DNA from: JBBQXY01 sp038209195
GTDB lineage: Bacteria > Chloroflexota > Ktedonobacteria > Ktedonobacterales > Ktedonobacteraceae
Assembly: GCA_038209195.1 (NCBI GenBank)
Contig: JBBQXY010000009.1
Span: forward strand, 1 to 64,000
DNA length: 64,000 nucleotides
Direction: 5' to 3'
The position numbers were made by a program, and so were the translations under genes. The notes beneath the pieces were generated by a model, which had not been told where the DNA came from, did no database searches, and saw only the letters and a list, made by a program, of their open reading frames with translations. This document shows positions 34,139 through 43,589 of this stretch, piece by piece. Every line of letters begins with the position of its first letter. The stretch's first letter is position 1.

Positions 34139-34178
34139 TACAAGTATCGTCCCATCAAAAAACAAGGAGAAAAAGAGG

Positions 34179-35012
34179 ATGGAAGCACACGTCAATAATC
34201 ACGAGGTGTTCTACACGACGCAGGGCCAAGGGCGTCCAATGTTGCTGATGCATGGTGGATCAGGGTTAGATCATACATATTTTCGTCCATGGCTTGATGC
34301 AGTCAGCGACCAAGCGCAGTTGATTTACTATGATCAATTTGGGCAGGGACGTTCGACTAGGCCGCAAAATTTTGATGATATCAGTATGGAAACGTGGGTG
34401 GACGAGGCTGATGCGCTGCGTGCCGCGCTGGGACACGAGAAGATAATCCTTTTCGGTCATTCGTATGGCGGTTTTATCGCTCAGGAGTATGCTTTGCGTT
34501 ACGGGGACCATCTGGACGGTCTGATTCTTTGCGATACGGCTCCGGTGCTAGACTATTTCGATGTGGTCATGGCCAATGCCAATGCACGGGGAACGAGTGA
34601 GCAGGTAGCAGCCCTCGTCGCAGGGCTTTCCGCGCCAGTGGCGGATGATGCCAGTTTTAGGCAAACGTGGGTCACAATTTTGCCTTTATATTTCAATACG
34701 CTTGATCCACAAGTGGCGGCGGCACTTGACGAGGCCACGATGTATAGCGCGGGAGCCTTTAATCAGGGTATGGGCAAGCTATTGCCTACGTTCAATGTGC
34801 TGAATCGCTTGAGCGAGATCACGGTGCCAACACTTGTTCTGGTGGGCAAAGACGATTGGATCACACCGCCAGCGCAAGCGGCTGAACGTCTGCTTGCTGG
34901 AATCCCAAACTCGCAATTGGTCAGGTTCGAGGACAGCGGACATTTCCCGTTCATTGAAGAAAATGAGAAGTTTGTGGCAACGGTCAAAGATTGGATAAGC
35001 AGTCTGGGCTAA
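34179..35012 (+). CDS. Alpha/beta hydrolase (proline iminopeptidase-like, S33 type)
   Basis: The 277-aa protein has the oxyanion motif MHGGSG (24-29), YYDQFGQGRST, the nucleophile elbow GHSYGG (S95), an acid in VGKDDWITPP (D225/D226) and the catalytic His in DSGHFPF (H255). HGGSG and DQFGQGRS are typical of proline iminopeptidase/tricorn-interacting-factor relatives. The ATG at 34179 follows AAGGAGAAA and lies below a promoter that covers the longer frame's start. It is divergent from the large Asp-box gene. Its stop is 34 bp from the palindrome axis. Confidence 0.9.
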   Translation: MEAHVNNHEVFYTTQGQGRPMLLMHGGSGLDHTYFRPWLDAVSDQAQLIYYDQFGQGRSTRPQNFDDISMETWVDEADALRAALGHEKIILFGHSYGGFIAQEYALRYGDHLDGLILCDTAPVLDYFDVVMANANARGTSEQVAALVAGLSAPVADDASFRQTWVTILPLYFNTLDPQVAAALDEATMYSAGAFNQGMGKLLPTFNVLNRLSEITVPTLVLVGKDDWITPPAQAAERLLAGIPNSQLVRFEDSGHFPFIEENEKFVATVKDWISSLG

Positions 35013-35080
35013 ACAGTTATGTGTAGGAGCGCAAGTCAGCGCAATGCATTGCGCTGACTTGCGCTCCTACACATAACTGT
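35013..35080. repeat. Spacerless hairpin at the palindrome axis, REP- or terminator-like
   Basis: The 34 bp after the hydrolase stop codon are followed directly by their own reverse complement, with the centre GCAATG|CATTGC at 35046/35047. The half-arm contains TGTAGGAGCGCAAGTCAGCG, which resembles the GC-rich dispersed palindromes (REP/MITE type) often found downstream of genes. If the real genome carries only this short palindrome, it would be a natural place for an assembler or a polymerase to fold back and copy the same strand again. It lacks a clear U-tract, so terminator function is uncertain. Confidence 0.75.
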
Positions 35081-35914
35081 TTAGCCCAGACTGCTTATCC
35101 AATCTTTGACCGTTGCCACAAACTTCTCATTTTCTTCAATGAACGGGAAATGTCCGCTGTCCTCGAACCTGACCAATTGCGAGTTTGGGATTCCAGCAAG
35201 CAGACGTTCAGCCGCTTGCGCTGGCGGTGTGATCCAATCGTCTTTGCCCACCAGAACAAGTGTTGGCACCGTGATCTCGCTCAAGCGATTCAGCACATTG
35301 AACGTAGGCAATAGCTTGCCCATACCCTGATTAAAGGCTCCCGCGCTATACATCGTGGCCTCGTCAAGTGCCGCCGCCACTTGTGGATCAAGCGTATTGA
35401 AATATAAAGGCAAAATTGTGACCCACGTTTGCCTAAAACTGGCATCATCCGCCACTGGCGCGGAAAGCCCTGCGACGAGGGCTGCTACCTGCTCACTCGT
35501 TCCCCGTGCATTGGCATTGGCCATGACCACATCGAAATAGTCTAGCACCGGAGCCGTATCGCAAAGAATCAGACCGTCCAGATGGTCCCCGTAACGCAAA
35601 GCATACTCCTGAGCGATAAAACCGCCATACGAATGACCGAAAAGGATTATCTTCTCGTGTCCCAGCGCGGCACGCAGCGCATCAGCCTCGTCCACCCACG
35701 TTTCCATACTGATATCATCAAAATTTTGCGGCCTAGTCGAACGTCCCTGCCCAAATTGATCATAGTAAATCAACTGCGCTTGGTCGCTGACTGCATCAAG
35801 CCATGGACGAAAATATGTATGATCTAACCCTGATCCACCATGCATCAGCAACATTGGACGCCCTTGGCCCTGCGTCGTGTAGAACACCTCGTGATTATTG
35901 ACGTGTGCTTCCAT
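35081..35914 (-). CDS. Alpha/beta hydrolase (proline iminopeptidase-like), mirror copy
   Basis: Identical to the gene at 34179-35012, converging on it tail to tail across the axis. It has the same catalytic Ser in GHSYGG (S95), an acid in GKDDWITPP and the His in DSGHFPF. The start is taken after AAGGAG. Independent existence depends on the palindrome being real. Confidence 0.8.
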   Translation of the reverse strand: MEAHVNNHEVFYTTQGQGRPMLLMHGGSGLDHTYFRPWLDAVSDQAQLIYYDQFGQGRSTRPQNFDDISMETWVDEADALRAALGHEKIILFGHSYGGFIAQEYALRYGDHLDGLILCDTAPVLDYFDVVMANANARGTSEQVAALVAGLSAPVADDASFRQTWVTILPLYFNTLDPQVAAALDEATMYSAGAFNQGMGKLLPTFNVLNRLSEITVPTLVLVGKDDWITPPAQAAERLLAGIPNSQLVRFEDSGHFPFIEENEKFVATVKDWISSLG

Positions 35915-36125
35915 CCTCTTTTTCTCCTTGTTTTTTGATGGGACGATACTTGTAAGTATAGACGGGTTTAAACTGATAAACAAGGGATAATGCGCAGTGA
36001 ATTAGCCATATCTTGCACTTATGTGGTATACCTGTAAGTGAGCAACAGCAGCTTTCGTGCCAGAAAGAGGCCATCCCCCACTGAGGAGCAGCCCACGGCT
36101 GCCAATAGAAAAGGAGCAATCGCGC

Positions 36126-39100
36126 ATGGATTCTACAGCGCAATCGCATGATAACCTACACAACGAGCAAGCATTAACAACTCTATATCCTGGCGACGTA
36201 TCAGCATTATTGAAGTCGCTCGAATGGCGTTTGATCGGCCCTTATCGCGGTGGACGTGTTGTAGCAGTAACTGGCGACGTGTCTCATTCCCAGGTGTTCT
36301 ACTTCGGATCAACCGGCGGAGGTGTTTGGAAAACAACGAACGGCGGAGTATTTTGGGAGAACGTCTCCGATGGATTCTTTAAACGAGCCTCGGTTGGCGC
36401 GATTGCGGTTGCGCCATCGGATCCGAACGTCCTCTTCGTTGGCATGGGTGAGACAACCATCCGTGGCAACGTCACCCACGGGGATGGCGTCTATAAGTCG
36501 ACCGATGGTGGCAAGACCTGGCAACATATGGGTCTGGCAGACACGCGTCATATCGGCAAGATTCGGATCCATCCCCAGAATCCCGACCTAGTTTATGTTG
36601 CGGCACTCGGACACGCCCACGGCCCGAATGCAGAACGCGGCGTCTATCGCTCCCGCGATGGTGGCAATACATGGGAACACGTCCTGTTCCAGAGCGAGGA
36701 TATCGGTGTTCACGATATTGTGATGGACCCATGTAATCCACGCATTCTCTACGCCGCGCTCTGGCGTACCAGGCGTTTGCCGCATACGCTACAGAGTGGA
36801 GGCGAAGGCTGTGGGATATTTAAAACCAGCGATGGCGGCGATACGTGGACTGACATTACACGAGCACAAGGATTGCCAACTGGTCTGCTGGGTAAAATAG
36901 GTGTTGCCATCTCCGGTGCCAGGACAGATCGTGTTTGGGCCATCGTCGAGGCCGAAGATGGTGCTGTTTTTCGTTCCGATGATGGCGGCAAGACGTGGTT
37001 GCGCCTCTCAGAGGATGGCGACTTGCGCAAACGCCCTTGGTACTACCAGCACATTATTGCTGACCCCCAGGATGCCGATACCGTCTGGGTGCTTAACGAA
37101 GACTGTTTAAAGTCGATTGATGGTGGGCAAACCTTCGCTAAGGTGGCTACCCCTCACGGCGATCATCATGATCTCTGGATTGATCCCCACGATTCTCAAC
37201 GCGTGATCCTGGGTTGTGATGGTGGTGCCTGCGTCTCTTATGATGGCGGCGAGACCTGGTCTTCTATCTATAATCAGCCAACCGCGGAATTCTACCATGT
37301 TACCACTGATACCCAGTTACCGTATCGCGTCTATGGTGGTCAGCAAGACAATTCAACCATTACGGTACCCAGCCGCTCACGGCTCTCTGCCATTACCTTG
37401 ACTGACTATTACGAGATTGGTGGCGGCGAAAGTGCGTATATCGCGGTGCGACCCGACAATCCGAATATTGTCTATGCTGGCAGTTACCTGGGCTATCTTA
37501 CACGCTATAACCACCACACGGGCCAGTTGCGCGACATTACTATTTGGCCCGAAACGTACCTGGGTTGGGCTGCTAGGGACGCCAAATATCGCTTTCAGTG
37601 GACGTTCCCTATCCTGCTCTCGCCACACGATCCCAACGTACTCTATGCGACGGGCAACCACGCCTTCCGCTCCACCGACGAAGGGAGCAGTTGGGAGGAG
37701 ATCAGTCCCGACCTCACTCGCGATGACAAGAGCAGGATGGAGTCCTCCGGCGGCCCCATCACAAAAGATAATGTCGGTACAGAGTACTATGGGACAATCT
37801 TTGCCTTTGCTGAGTCGCCACTTGAGCGTGGACTATTCTGGGCTGGTTCAGATGATGGACTGGTGCACATCTCACGCGATGGTGGCAGCACCTGGCAGAA
37901 TATCACGCCGCCAGAACTACCTGAATGGGCACTGATCAGTATTATTGAGCCATCGCCCCATGACCCTGCTACCGCCTATGTTGCTGCCACACGCTACAAA
38001 CAAGACGATTACCAACCGTATCTCTACAAAACGAATGACTTTGGTAAAACTTGGACAAAGATCACCGATGGTCTGGCAGAGAACATCTATACCCGTACTA
38101 TCCGCGAAGACCCTGCCCGGCGCGGGTTACTCTACGCGGGAACAGAGACAGGCGTGAGCGTCTCCTTTGACGATGGGGCTAATTGGCATTCACTCCAGTC
38201 GAATCTACCTGTTGTCCCAATCCATGATCTTGTGATAAAAGATAGTGACCTTGTCGTCGCCACGCATGGTCGCTCGTTCTGGATACTCGATGATATTACG
38301 CCACTGCGACAGTTCAGCGACGCGCTCCGTGCTGACGCTGCTCACCTGTTCCCACCTCGCCCATTCATCCGCTTGGCCTCGAGTGGAGGGTATGGTCGTG
38401 CAGCGGTTAAAGGCATTAACTACCGACACAATGGTGCTTTCGTGCTAGCTTACCGCCAAGAGGAGAAAGCCACCGGTGAAAAAGTGGATAAGTATCTCGA
38501 TGCTGGACAAAATCCACCCGAGGGTGTCGTCATCTATTACTACCTCAAGGAAAAACCAGCGGAAGCAGTAACGCTCACCTTCCTTGATGCCCAGGGTAAC
38601 GAAATCAAAACGTTCTCCAGCGAGGAGCAAAAACCAGAGCAATCCACAGATGAAGCAACGGGCATTGCTGGCAAGAAGAAGGCCGATGAGAAAAAGGAGG
38701 TGCGGCTTTCCAAGGAAGCAGGGACAAATCGCTTTATCTGGAACACCAACTACCCCGATGCGGCTAAAACGCAGGGCAGTGCTGGTGATGATAGCCTGGA
38801 AGGACCATCTGCACCTCCTGGAACATACCATGTGCGGCTCAACATAGGCAATGAAACCTCTGAGGCAGTGACTGCTTCGTTCCAGATTTCTCAGGACCCT
38901 CGCTTAGGAGCGACGCAGGAGGACTTACAGGCGCGCTTTGCCCTGTTGTTGGCAATACGCGATAAGCTCTCGGAAACCCACGAGTCGATCAATACCATTC
39001 GTGACATTCGACGCCAGACTGAGGAGTGGGAACAGCGCACGAAAGGGCAAAGTATTCACGCGGATATTGCCAGTGCCGGGAAGCAACTGAGGGAAAAGCT

Positions 39101-39437
39101 TACCGCAATCGAGGAGCAGTTGTTTCAGCCCAAAGCCAAAAAGCAAGTGGATGTGATGGACTATCCTACGCGACTGGCTGCCAAGATCGCTACGTTAACC
39201 GAAGTGGTTGCCAGCGCCGATGCCCCACCGACACGTCAGGTACAGGAGGTCTTTGCAGATCTCTCGAAACGCATCGACGCACAATTGCAACAGTTGCGCG
39301 AACTCATTAAAACGGATGTAGCCACCTTCAACAAGCTTATCAGTGATGCCAGTATACCTGCCATCATACCATTAGCGAAGCAGCATGTTGGCTCAAATGC
39401 CAACCATGCTACTACTGATAGTGAGCGTAAGAGCTGA
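36126..39437 (+). CDS. Large Asp-box/VPS10-like propeller protein, mirror copy
   Basis: The 1103-aa translation is identical to the gene at 30656-33967. It has ten or more Asp-box turns such as STDGGKTW and SRDGGNTW, an Ig-like segment and a helical tail. AAGGAG at 36113-36118 precedes the ATG. The CATCAGGCGGG inverted repeat follows the stop codon at 39456-39489. Confidence 0.78.
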   Translation: MDSTAQSHDNLHNEQALTTLYPGDVSALLKSLEWRLIGPYRGGRVVAVTGDVSHSQVFYFGSTGGGVWKTTNGGVFWENVSDGFFKRASVGAIAVAPSDPNVLFVGMGETTIRGNVTHGDGVYKSTDGGKTWQHMGLADTRHIGKIRIHPQNPDLVYVAALGHAHGPNAERGVYRSRDGGNTWEHVLFQSEDIGVHDIVMDPCNPRILYAALWRTRRLPHTLQSGGEGCGIFKTSDGGDTWTDITRAQGLPTGLLGKIGVAISGARTDRVWAIVEAEDGAVFRSDDGGKTWLRLSEDGDLRKRPWYYQHIIADPQDADTVWVLNEDCLKSIDGGQTFAKVATPHGDHHDLWIDPHDSQRVILGCDGGACVSYDGGETWSSIYNQPTAEFYHVTTDTQLPYRVYGGQQDNSTITVPSRSRLSAITLTDYYEIGGGESAYIAVRPDNPNIVYAGSYLGYLTRYNHHTGQLRDITIWPETYLGWAARDAKYRFQWTFPILLSPHDPNVLYATGNHAFRSTDEGSSWEEISPDLTRDDKSRMESSGGPITKDNVGTEYYGTIFAFAESPLERGLFWAGSDDGLVHISRDGGSTWQNITPPELPEWALISIIEPSPHDPATAYVAATRYKQDDYQPYLYKTNDFGKTWTKITDGLAENIYTRTIREDPARRGLLYAGTETGVSVSFDDGANWHSLQSNLPVVPIHDLVIKDSDLVVATHGRSFWILDDITPLRQFSDALRADAAHLFPPRPFIRLASSGGYGRAAVKGINYRHNGAFVLAYRQEEKATGEKVDKYLDAGQNPPEGVVIYYYLKEKPAEAVTLTFLDAQGNEIKTFSSEEQKPEQSTDEATGIAGKKKADEKKEVRLSKEAGTNRFIWNTNYPDAAKTQGSAGDDSLEGPSAPPGTYHVRLNIGNETSEAVTASFQISQDPRLGATQEDLQARFALLLAIRDKLSETHESINTIRDIRRQTEEWEQRTKGQSIHADIASAGKQLREKLTAIEEQLFQPKAKKQVDVMDYPTRLAAKIATLTEVVASADAPPTRQVQEVFADLSKRIDAQLQQLRELIKTDVATFNKLISDASIPAIIPLAKQHVGSNANHATTDSERKS

Positions 39438-39581
39438 AGCGACCCTAGAGCGTAAGCCCGCCTGATGCCCACAAGGACATCAGGCGGGGCGAGTATCAAG
39501 GTTTCCCAATAAGCCCTAAGTGGAGCCAGTTCACTTTCCGCTTACGCTCCATTCAATTACCAAAAAAACGAGAACCTCAAC

Positions 39582-40073
39582 CTAAGCCCAGTCCCAGGAA
39601 CTCATATGGCCGAATTTCAAGGCTAAGTGAAGTTTTAGGTGATTGATGCGAAGTTCCTCTTCTGTCTTTTTGCGTTGTGTGATGTCGCGCACGATGGAAA
39701 TCATGGCTACGCGTTTTCCGTTGTGCATAATAAAGTTATAGCTAGATTCAACAATGCGTTCAGCCCCATCAGCGCGACATATCGTGGACTCAAAAGTTGA
39801 GCTAATTGTTGTGCTATGAAATATGTAGCTGTAAAGCTCTTGTGCCGCTTTCCGCTCTCCCTCTGGAAAGATAATGGCATAATTATTGCCGATAACTGCA
39901 TCTGGTGTATAGCCGTAGAGGCGAAAATAAGCCGGGTTGGCGGCAAAGACTATGCCATCTGCGGTGGAAAGTGCCATGGCATCTGAAGCATTTTCCCAAA
40001 CAGCACGGAACTACTGCTCGCTTTCATAAAGTGCATCTTCAGTTTGTCGCTTCTCTGACATCCTGTCCGACAT
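39582..40073 (-). pseudogene. Broken PAS-domain sensor protein, mirror copy
   Basis: Mirror of 30020-30511. The same in-frame TAG (plus-strand bases 40011-40013) splits ESEQ from FRAVWENASDAM, and the same early end follows MSSWDWA. The shared nonsense codon shows the two copies did not diverge separately. Confidence 0.7.
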
Positions 40074-40260
40074 AATGAGGTTCCATCCTCTCTACCATAC
40101 AAGGTATACCAAAACGATTGCTTTTTCTATTTTACAACACCACGGTTGATGCTTGGGAAAAAATAGGAAAAAAACATGGTAGAAGAACGTCTATGAAGGG
40201 AACAGCTCTTCCCTTTGGTTCATTTGGATTCACTATTGGGAAGGAAGATGATGGTGTAAT

Positions 40261-40668
40261 ATGATCTATTACCGCATTGCCGCACAGGGAAGCCAGTCAG
40301 CCACATGGCGCTGGAAGTCAAGTTCGCTTAGCTCGTTACATCAAGTGTTGGGCGTATTGAATACGTACCGTTGTATTCCCAAGGAGCAGATCTGTGTGTT
40401 TCTCAATACCTCACCAACGCTGATGGAGGAGATGCTACATCGGCTGAATCAAGGGTTATTGTCAACTGCCATTATCGTAGAACAGCTCTGGGATAAACAC
40501 AGTGCCAGCTTGCTTGAAGCGAGACGATTGGAGGTGGAGCTTGGCGAAGGCGGCGATTATGATCAACCTTACACCTGGAGCATGCCTCCTTCAGGTCCGC
40601 ACACGCTCGCCTGGGCAAAGTTGGGGTTTTACGAGAGTGTGGCGAGTTTGTATCGTAGGTGGGTTTAA
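40261..40668 (+). CDS. Hypothetical protein, mirror copy
   Basis: Same 135-aa protein as at 29425-29832, starting MIYYRIAAQGSQSATW. It has a helical centre and a Trp/Pro-rich end. No family is recognised. It precedes the HNH gene by 138 bp. Confidence 0.6.
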   Translation: MIYYRIAAQGSQSATWRWKSSSLSSLHQVLGVLNTYRCIPKEQICVFLNTSPTLMEEMLHRLNQGLLSTAIIVEQLWDKHSASLLEARRLEVELGEGGDYDQPYTWSMPPSGPHTLAWAKLGFYESVASLYRRWV

Positions 40669-40806
40669 AATTTCACTCCTACAGGAGGTACACTGTGTCG
40701 GTAAATCGCATCTCATACCTTCAGTTGACAATAAACTGTGCTTTACGATATGCTATCTCCAGTTTCGTTACCATTGTCAACGAAATCTATTTCCAGGAGA
40801 AACATC

Positions 40807-41427
40807 ATGCAACAGAACCAAGATCCAACAATGGCTGACCAGAGTCTGGTGAACGATGCAGAGACCTCCACAGTTGTATCTCAACCTCAGAATGCTATAG
40901 AACAGGTACCAACACCTCTATCGCAGTCTCATAGCTGGGGACAGACCACAACGGAGACGGCATTGGATTCGACTGTTGGAGCTACAGACAACGGAGCAAT
41001 CGCGGCAGGAGAAATGCCCCGTAGTGGTCAATGGCCGGTTGTGGAGAAGGCACATCTCCTGGCGCACCCTACATGTGCCGCCTGTGGCCAAGGACAACCA
41101 GGTTCAGGTTTGCAAGTACATCATATGCTGCCCTTCCACTTCTGTGTCAAACTTGGTAGACCCGAACTTGAACTCGACGAGCGGAACCTGATGACATTGT
41201 GCGATGAAACTATCAACAATCATCACTTGCTACTCGGTCATCTGGGCGACTTTCAATCGTACAATCCCAACGTCAAAGCTGATGTCGCCGGACCACTCGG
41301 CAAGCTAGGAGATGATCAAATAGACACCGATCCTGCCTGGCAAATCGAAATGCGGCAACGCCCACCCTTCCTCAACCATATGACTAGCGAGCAGATCGCC
41401 ACCTTCAAAGTATTGATGGATACTTAG
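40807..41427 (+). CDS. HNH-type nuclease-like protein, mirror copy
   Basis: Same 206-aa protein as at 28666-29286, with PTCAACG, VHHMLPF, DERNLMTLC and NHHLLLGHLG forming the HNH-like zinc and catalytic sites. It is preceded by CAGGAG and the promoter copy TTGACA-N18-TATGCT at 40725-40754. Confidence 0.7.
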   Translation: MQQNQDPTMADQSLVNDAETSTVVSQPQNAIEQVPTPLSQSHSWGQTTTETALDSTVGATDNGAIAAGEMPRSGQWPVVEKAHLLAHPTCAACGQGQPGSGLQVHHMLPFHFCVKLGRPELELDERNLMTLCDETINNHHLLLGHLGDFQSYNPNVKADVAGPLGKLGDDQIDTDPAWQIEMRQRPPFLNHMTSEQIATFKVLMDT

Positions 41428-41601
41428 TACCCACCACAGTCAGGCTCAGGCAACAGGTAAATACGAGAAGCATAAAAAGATGCCAGGCTTTTCTTGTTTG
41501 CTTTACTCTCCCCATAATCCGCAACATGAGAAGGTGATCGTGTCACATTTTTGTCCTTTTTACGACTCTAGTAGGTGAACTTTGGAGCGAGGAAGGAGAA
41601 C

Positions 41602-42147
41602 ATGCAGTATCACGAAGAACGTCTCACTACAGGAAATGTGGATATAACGCTTTTTGAACGCTACGCCCACAGTGTTTTTGCCTATCTGCGGCTTCACACA
41701 CCCTCTCTTGAGGATGCGGAGGACCTCGTACTGGAGGTCTTTACGGCAGCATGGGAGCAAGACAACTTGTCCTGGTTAGCTGATAAGCAGCAGTTGGTCT
41801 GGTTACGGCGTGTTGCACATAATAAACTGGTGGATCGGTATCGTCGCGCTGCCCGCATGACTGTGTTTTCTCTGGAACACATTGAAGAGAGTGAACGTAA
41901 TGGGCAAATACTCACTCCAGAACAAATCGCCCTCCGCCGAGAAGAATTCGCCGAGCTCGGTGTACTTGTCGGAGCCTTATCCTTGTTTCAACAAAAAGTA
42001 CTAAAGTTACGTATTGGCGATGGTTTGCCCTTTGCCGATGTCGCTATATTGCTCAATAAACGGGAAGCTGCTGTACGCAAAGTGTACTCTCGTACTTTAG
42101 CGCAACTACGGACCAGCTACCAGCATAAAGAAAGGAGTCGGTTATGA
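41602..42147 (+). CDS. ECF-type sigma factor coupled to propeller anti-sigma, mirror copy
   Basis: Same 181-aa protein as at 27946-28491, with sigma regions 2 and 4 only. AAGGAG lies five bases before the ATG. The TGTCACA-N15-CGAC element at 41541-41566 is upstream, and there is a 4-bp ATGA overlap with the next gene. Confidence 0.8.
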   Translation: MQYHEERLTTGNVDITLFERYAHSVFAYLRLHTPSLEDAEDLVLEVFTAAWEQDNLSWLADKQQLVWLRRVAHNKLVDRYRRAARMTVFSLEHIEESERNGQILTPEQIALRREEFAELGVLVGALSLFQQKVLKLRIGDGLPFADVAILLNKREAAVRKVYSRTLAQLRTSYQHKERSRL

Positions 42148-43502
42148 ATGAGTTTGATGATAGCATGCCTGACGAAGGGAAGGATGAAAACCAGGAGCTT
42201 CTCAAGCACTTGCGTATACTCTACCCGCCGTCTGACTCCATGGAGCAGCGTCTGGCACGCGTCCAACACCGATTCATGGCAAACATTGAAGCGCAGCAGT
42301 TTGAGCAGAGCAGTCTAGCAAACGTCCAATCTCATGAAACACGCCATACTTCACCTCATAGGGTACGAATAATGACAAGTAAGGACATGCGCCGGGTAAA
42401 GAGGCCGCTTTGGCGGCAGCGACTAGGAACTATCGGGGCAGGGCTGTGCGCTGCGTTAGTGGTTGTAGGACTACTCGTGGTGCTGAATCTTGCTCATCAT
42501 AGCACCCAAAGTGGAGTGGGACATCCTGCTCAACAACTCGCACTGCTTGATGCCTCTACCGACTGGCTACTGACAAGCAAAGCCTTCCTTTACACCTCCG
42601 ATGGGGGTCTCCATTGGAAAGATGTCACCCCACGAGGAATCACGCTGACAACTGGCACTGTCCACATGGCCTTGGATGCTTCGACTGCATGGCTCGCTGT
42701 TCCTGCAGCCGACCCAACGAAAACGAACATTTACCGTACTAGCGATGGCGGGCAGAGCTGGCAGAGTAGCGTCGTTACAAGTGGCGACGGCAATCTGATA
42801 ATCGCTCAAATCACCTTTGTCTCCGCGCAGGATGGTTGGATACTCTTTAACCAAGGCGGCATTGGCGGAGCAGAGCGAGCAGTCGTGATGCGCACAGCAG
42901 ATGGTGGGAAGACGTGGAAGGAACTGTCCAGCGTGCTTCCGTCTTCCACAGACGCGCCACCACCTGGAAAACTTCCCTTTGGCGGCACCAAAACTGGGAT
43001 CACTTTTCTCAACACATCCACGGGCTGGATCACTGGTAGCAACACCGTGCCCCATCTTTCCTGGCTCTTTGTGACGCATGATGGTGGAAGTACATGGAAC
43101 CAGCTACAGTTATCCTTGCCATCGAATGTGCCATTGGCATCGCTCTCGTTGCTGCCCCCAGAGTTTTTCTCGACCACCCAGGGCATCCTGCCTGTAGAGG
43201 TGGGACAGGCTATGACAATAATCTATCAGACTCACAATGGAGGAGTCACCTGGGAGCCTACAGTGCCACTGTCCATTGGACTGGCGACGGTCGATTACCT
43301 CGATGAACTACATGGCTGGGTGACGGATGGAACTAATTTGCTGATGACCAATGATGGTGGGCATACTTGGACGAAGCAACCAGCCAATTCCGCCTTTAGC
43401 CATGTCACTCGGCTCAACTTCGTGTCCAGTACGCATGGCTGGGCAGTGGTTTCAGGAGATCTTCTGCTTCAGAGCATGGATGGTGGACGGACGTGGGCCT
43501 GA
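42144..43502 (+). CDS. Membrane-anchored Asp-box propeller, probable anti-sigma factor, mirror copy
   Basis: Same 452-aa protein as at 26591-27949. It has a cytoplasmic tail of about 90 residues, one membrane segment at about 95-116 and seven Asp-box turns outside. It starts within the stop codon of the sigma gene, which supports co-translation and a sigma/anti-sigma relationship. Confidence 0.72.
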   Translation: MNEFDDSMPDEGKDENQELLKHLRILYPPSDSMEQRLARVQHRFMANIEAQQFEQSSLANVQSHETRHTSPHRVRIMTSKDMRRVKRPLWRQRLGTIGAGLCAALVVVGLLVVLNLAHHSTQSGVGHPAQQLALLDASTDWLLTSKAFLYTSDGGLHWKDVTPRGITLTTGTVHMALDASTAWLAVPAADPTKTNIYRTSDGGQSWQSSVVTSGDGNLIIAQITFVSAQDGWILFNQGGIGGAERAVVMRTADGGKTWKELSSVLPSSTDAPPPGKLPFGGTKTGITFLNTSTGWITGSNTVPHLSWLFVTHDGGSTWNQLQLSLPSNVPLASLSLLPPEFFSTTQGILPVEVGQAMTIIYQTHNGGVTWEPTVPLSIGLATVDYLDELHGWVTDGTNLLMTNDGGHTWTKQPANSAFSHVTRLNFVSSTHGWAVVSGDLLLQSMDGGRTWA

Positions 43503-43531
43503 TACCGTGACGAAGAGATGAGTATGTGGAA

Positions 43532-43565
43532 TGGGCCAATCATCTGTGTTCAGGTGATTGGCCCA
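43532..43565. terminator. Bidirectional terminator hairpin, mirror copy
   Basis: TGGGCCAATCA/TGATTGGCCCA stem with a 12-base loop between the convergent propeller genes; mirror of 26528-26561. Confidence 0.7.
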
Positions 43566-43589
43566 CTTGCGTGAAGGGTAGTACTACCT

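Larger units (their letters stand above)
6093..35046 (+). repeat. Left arm of a giant perfect inverted repeat (28,954 bp within the window)
   Basis: Base x pairs with the complement of base 70093-x across the whole arm. All genes in this arm have an equal-length, identical-sequence partner in 35047-64000. Noncoding checkpoints also match exactly (8100-8226, 10281-10320, 15490-15630, 34981-35046). The outer limit at 6093 is only the mirror of the window end, so the true arm could extend further left. There is no spacer at the centre. Whether this is a genome structure or an assembly fold-back cannot be decided from sequence alone. Confidence 0.98.
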
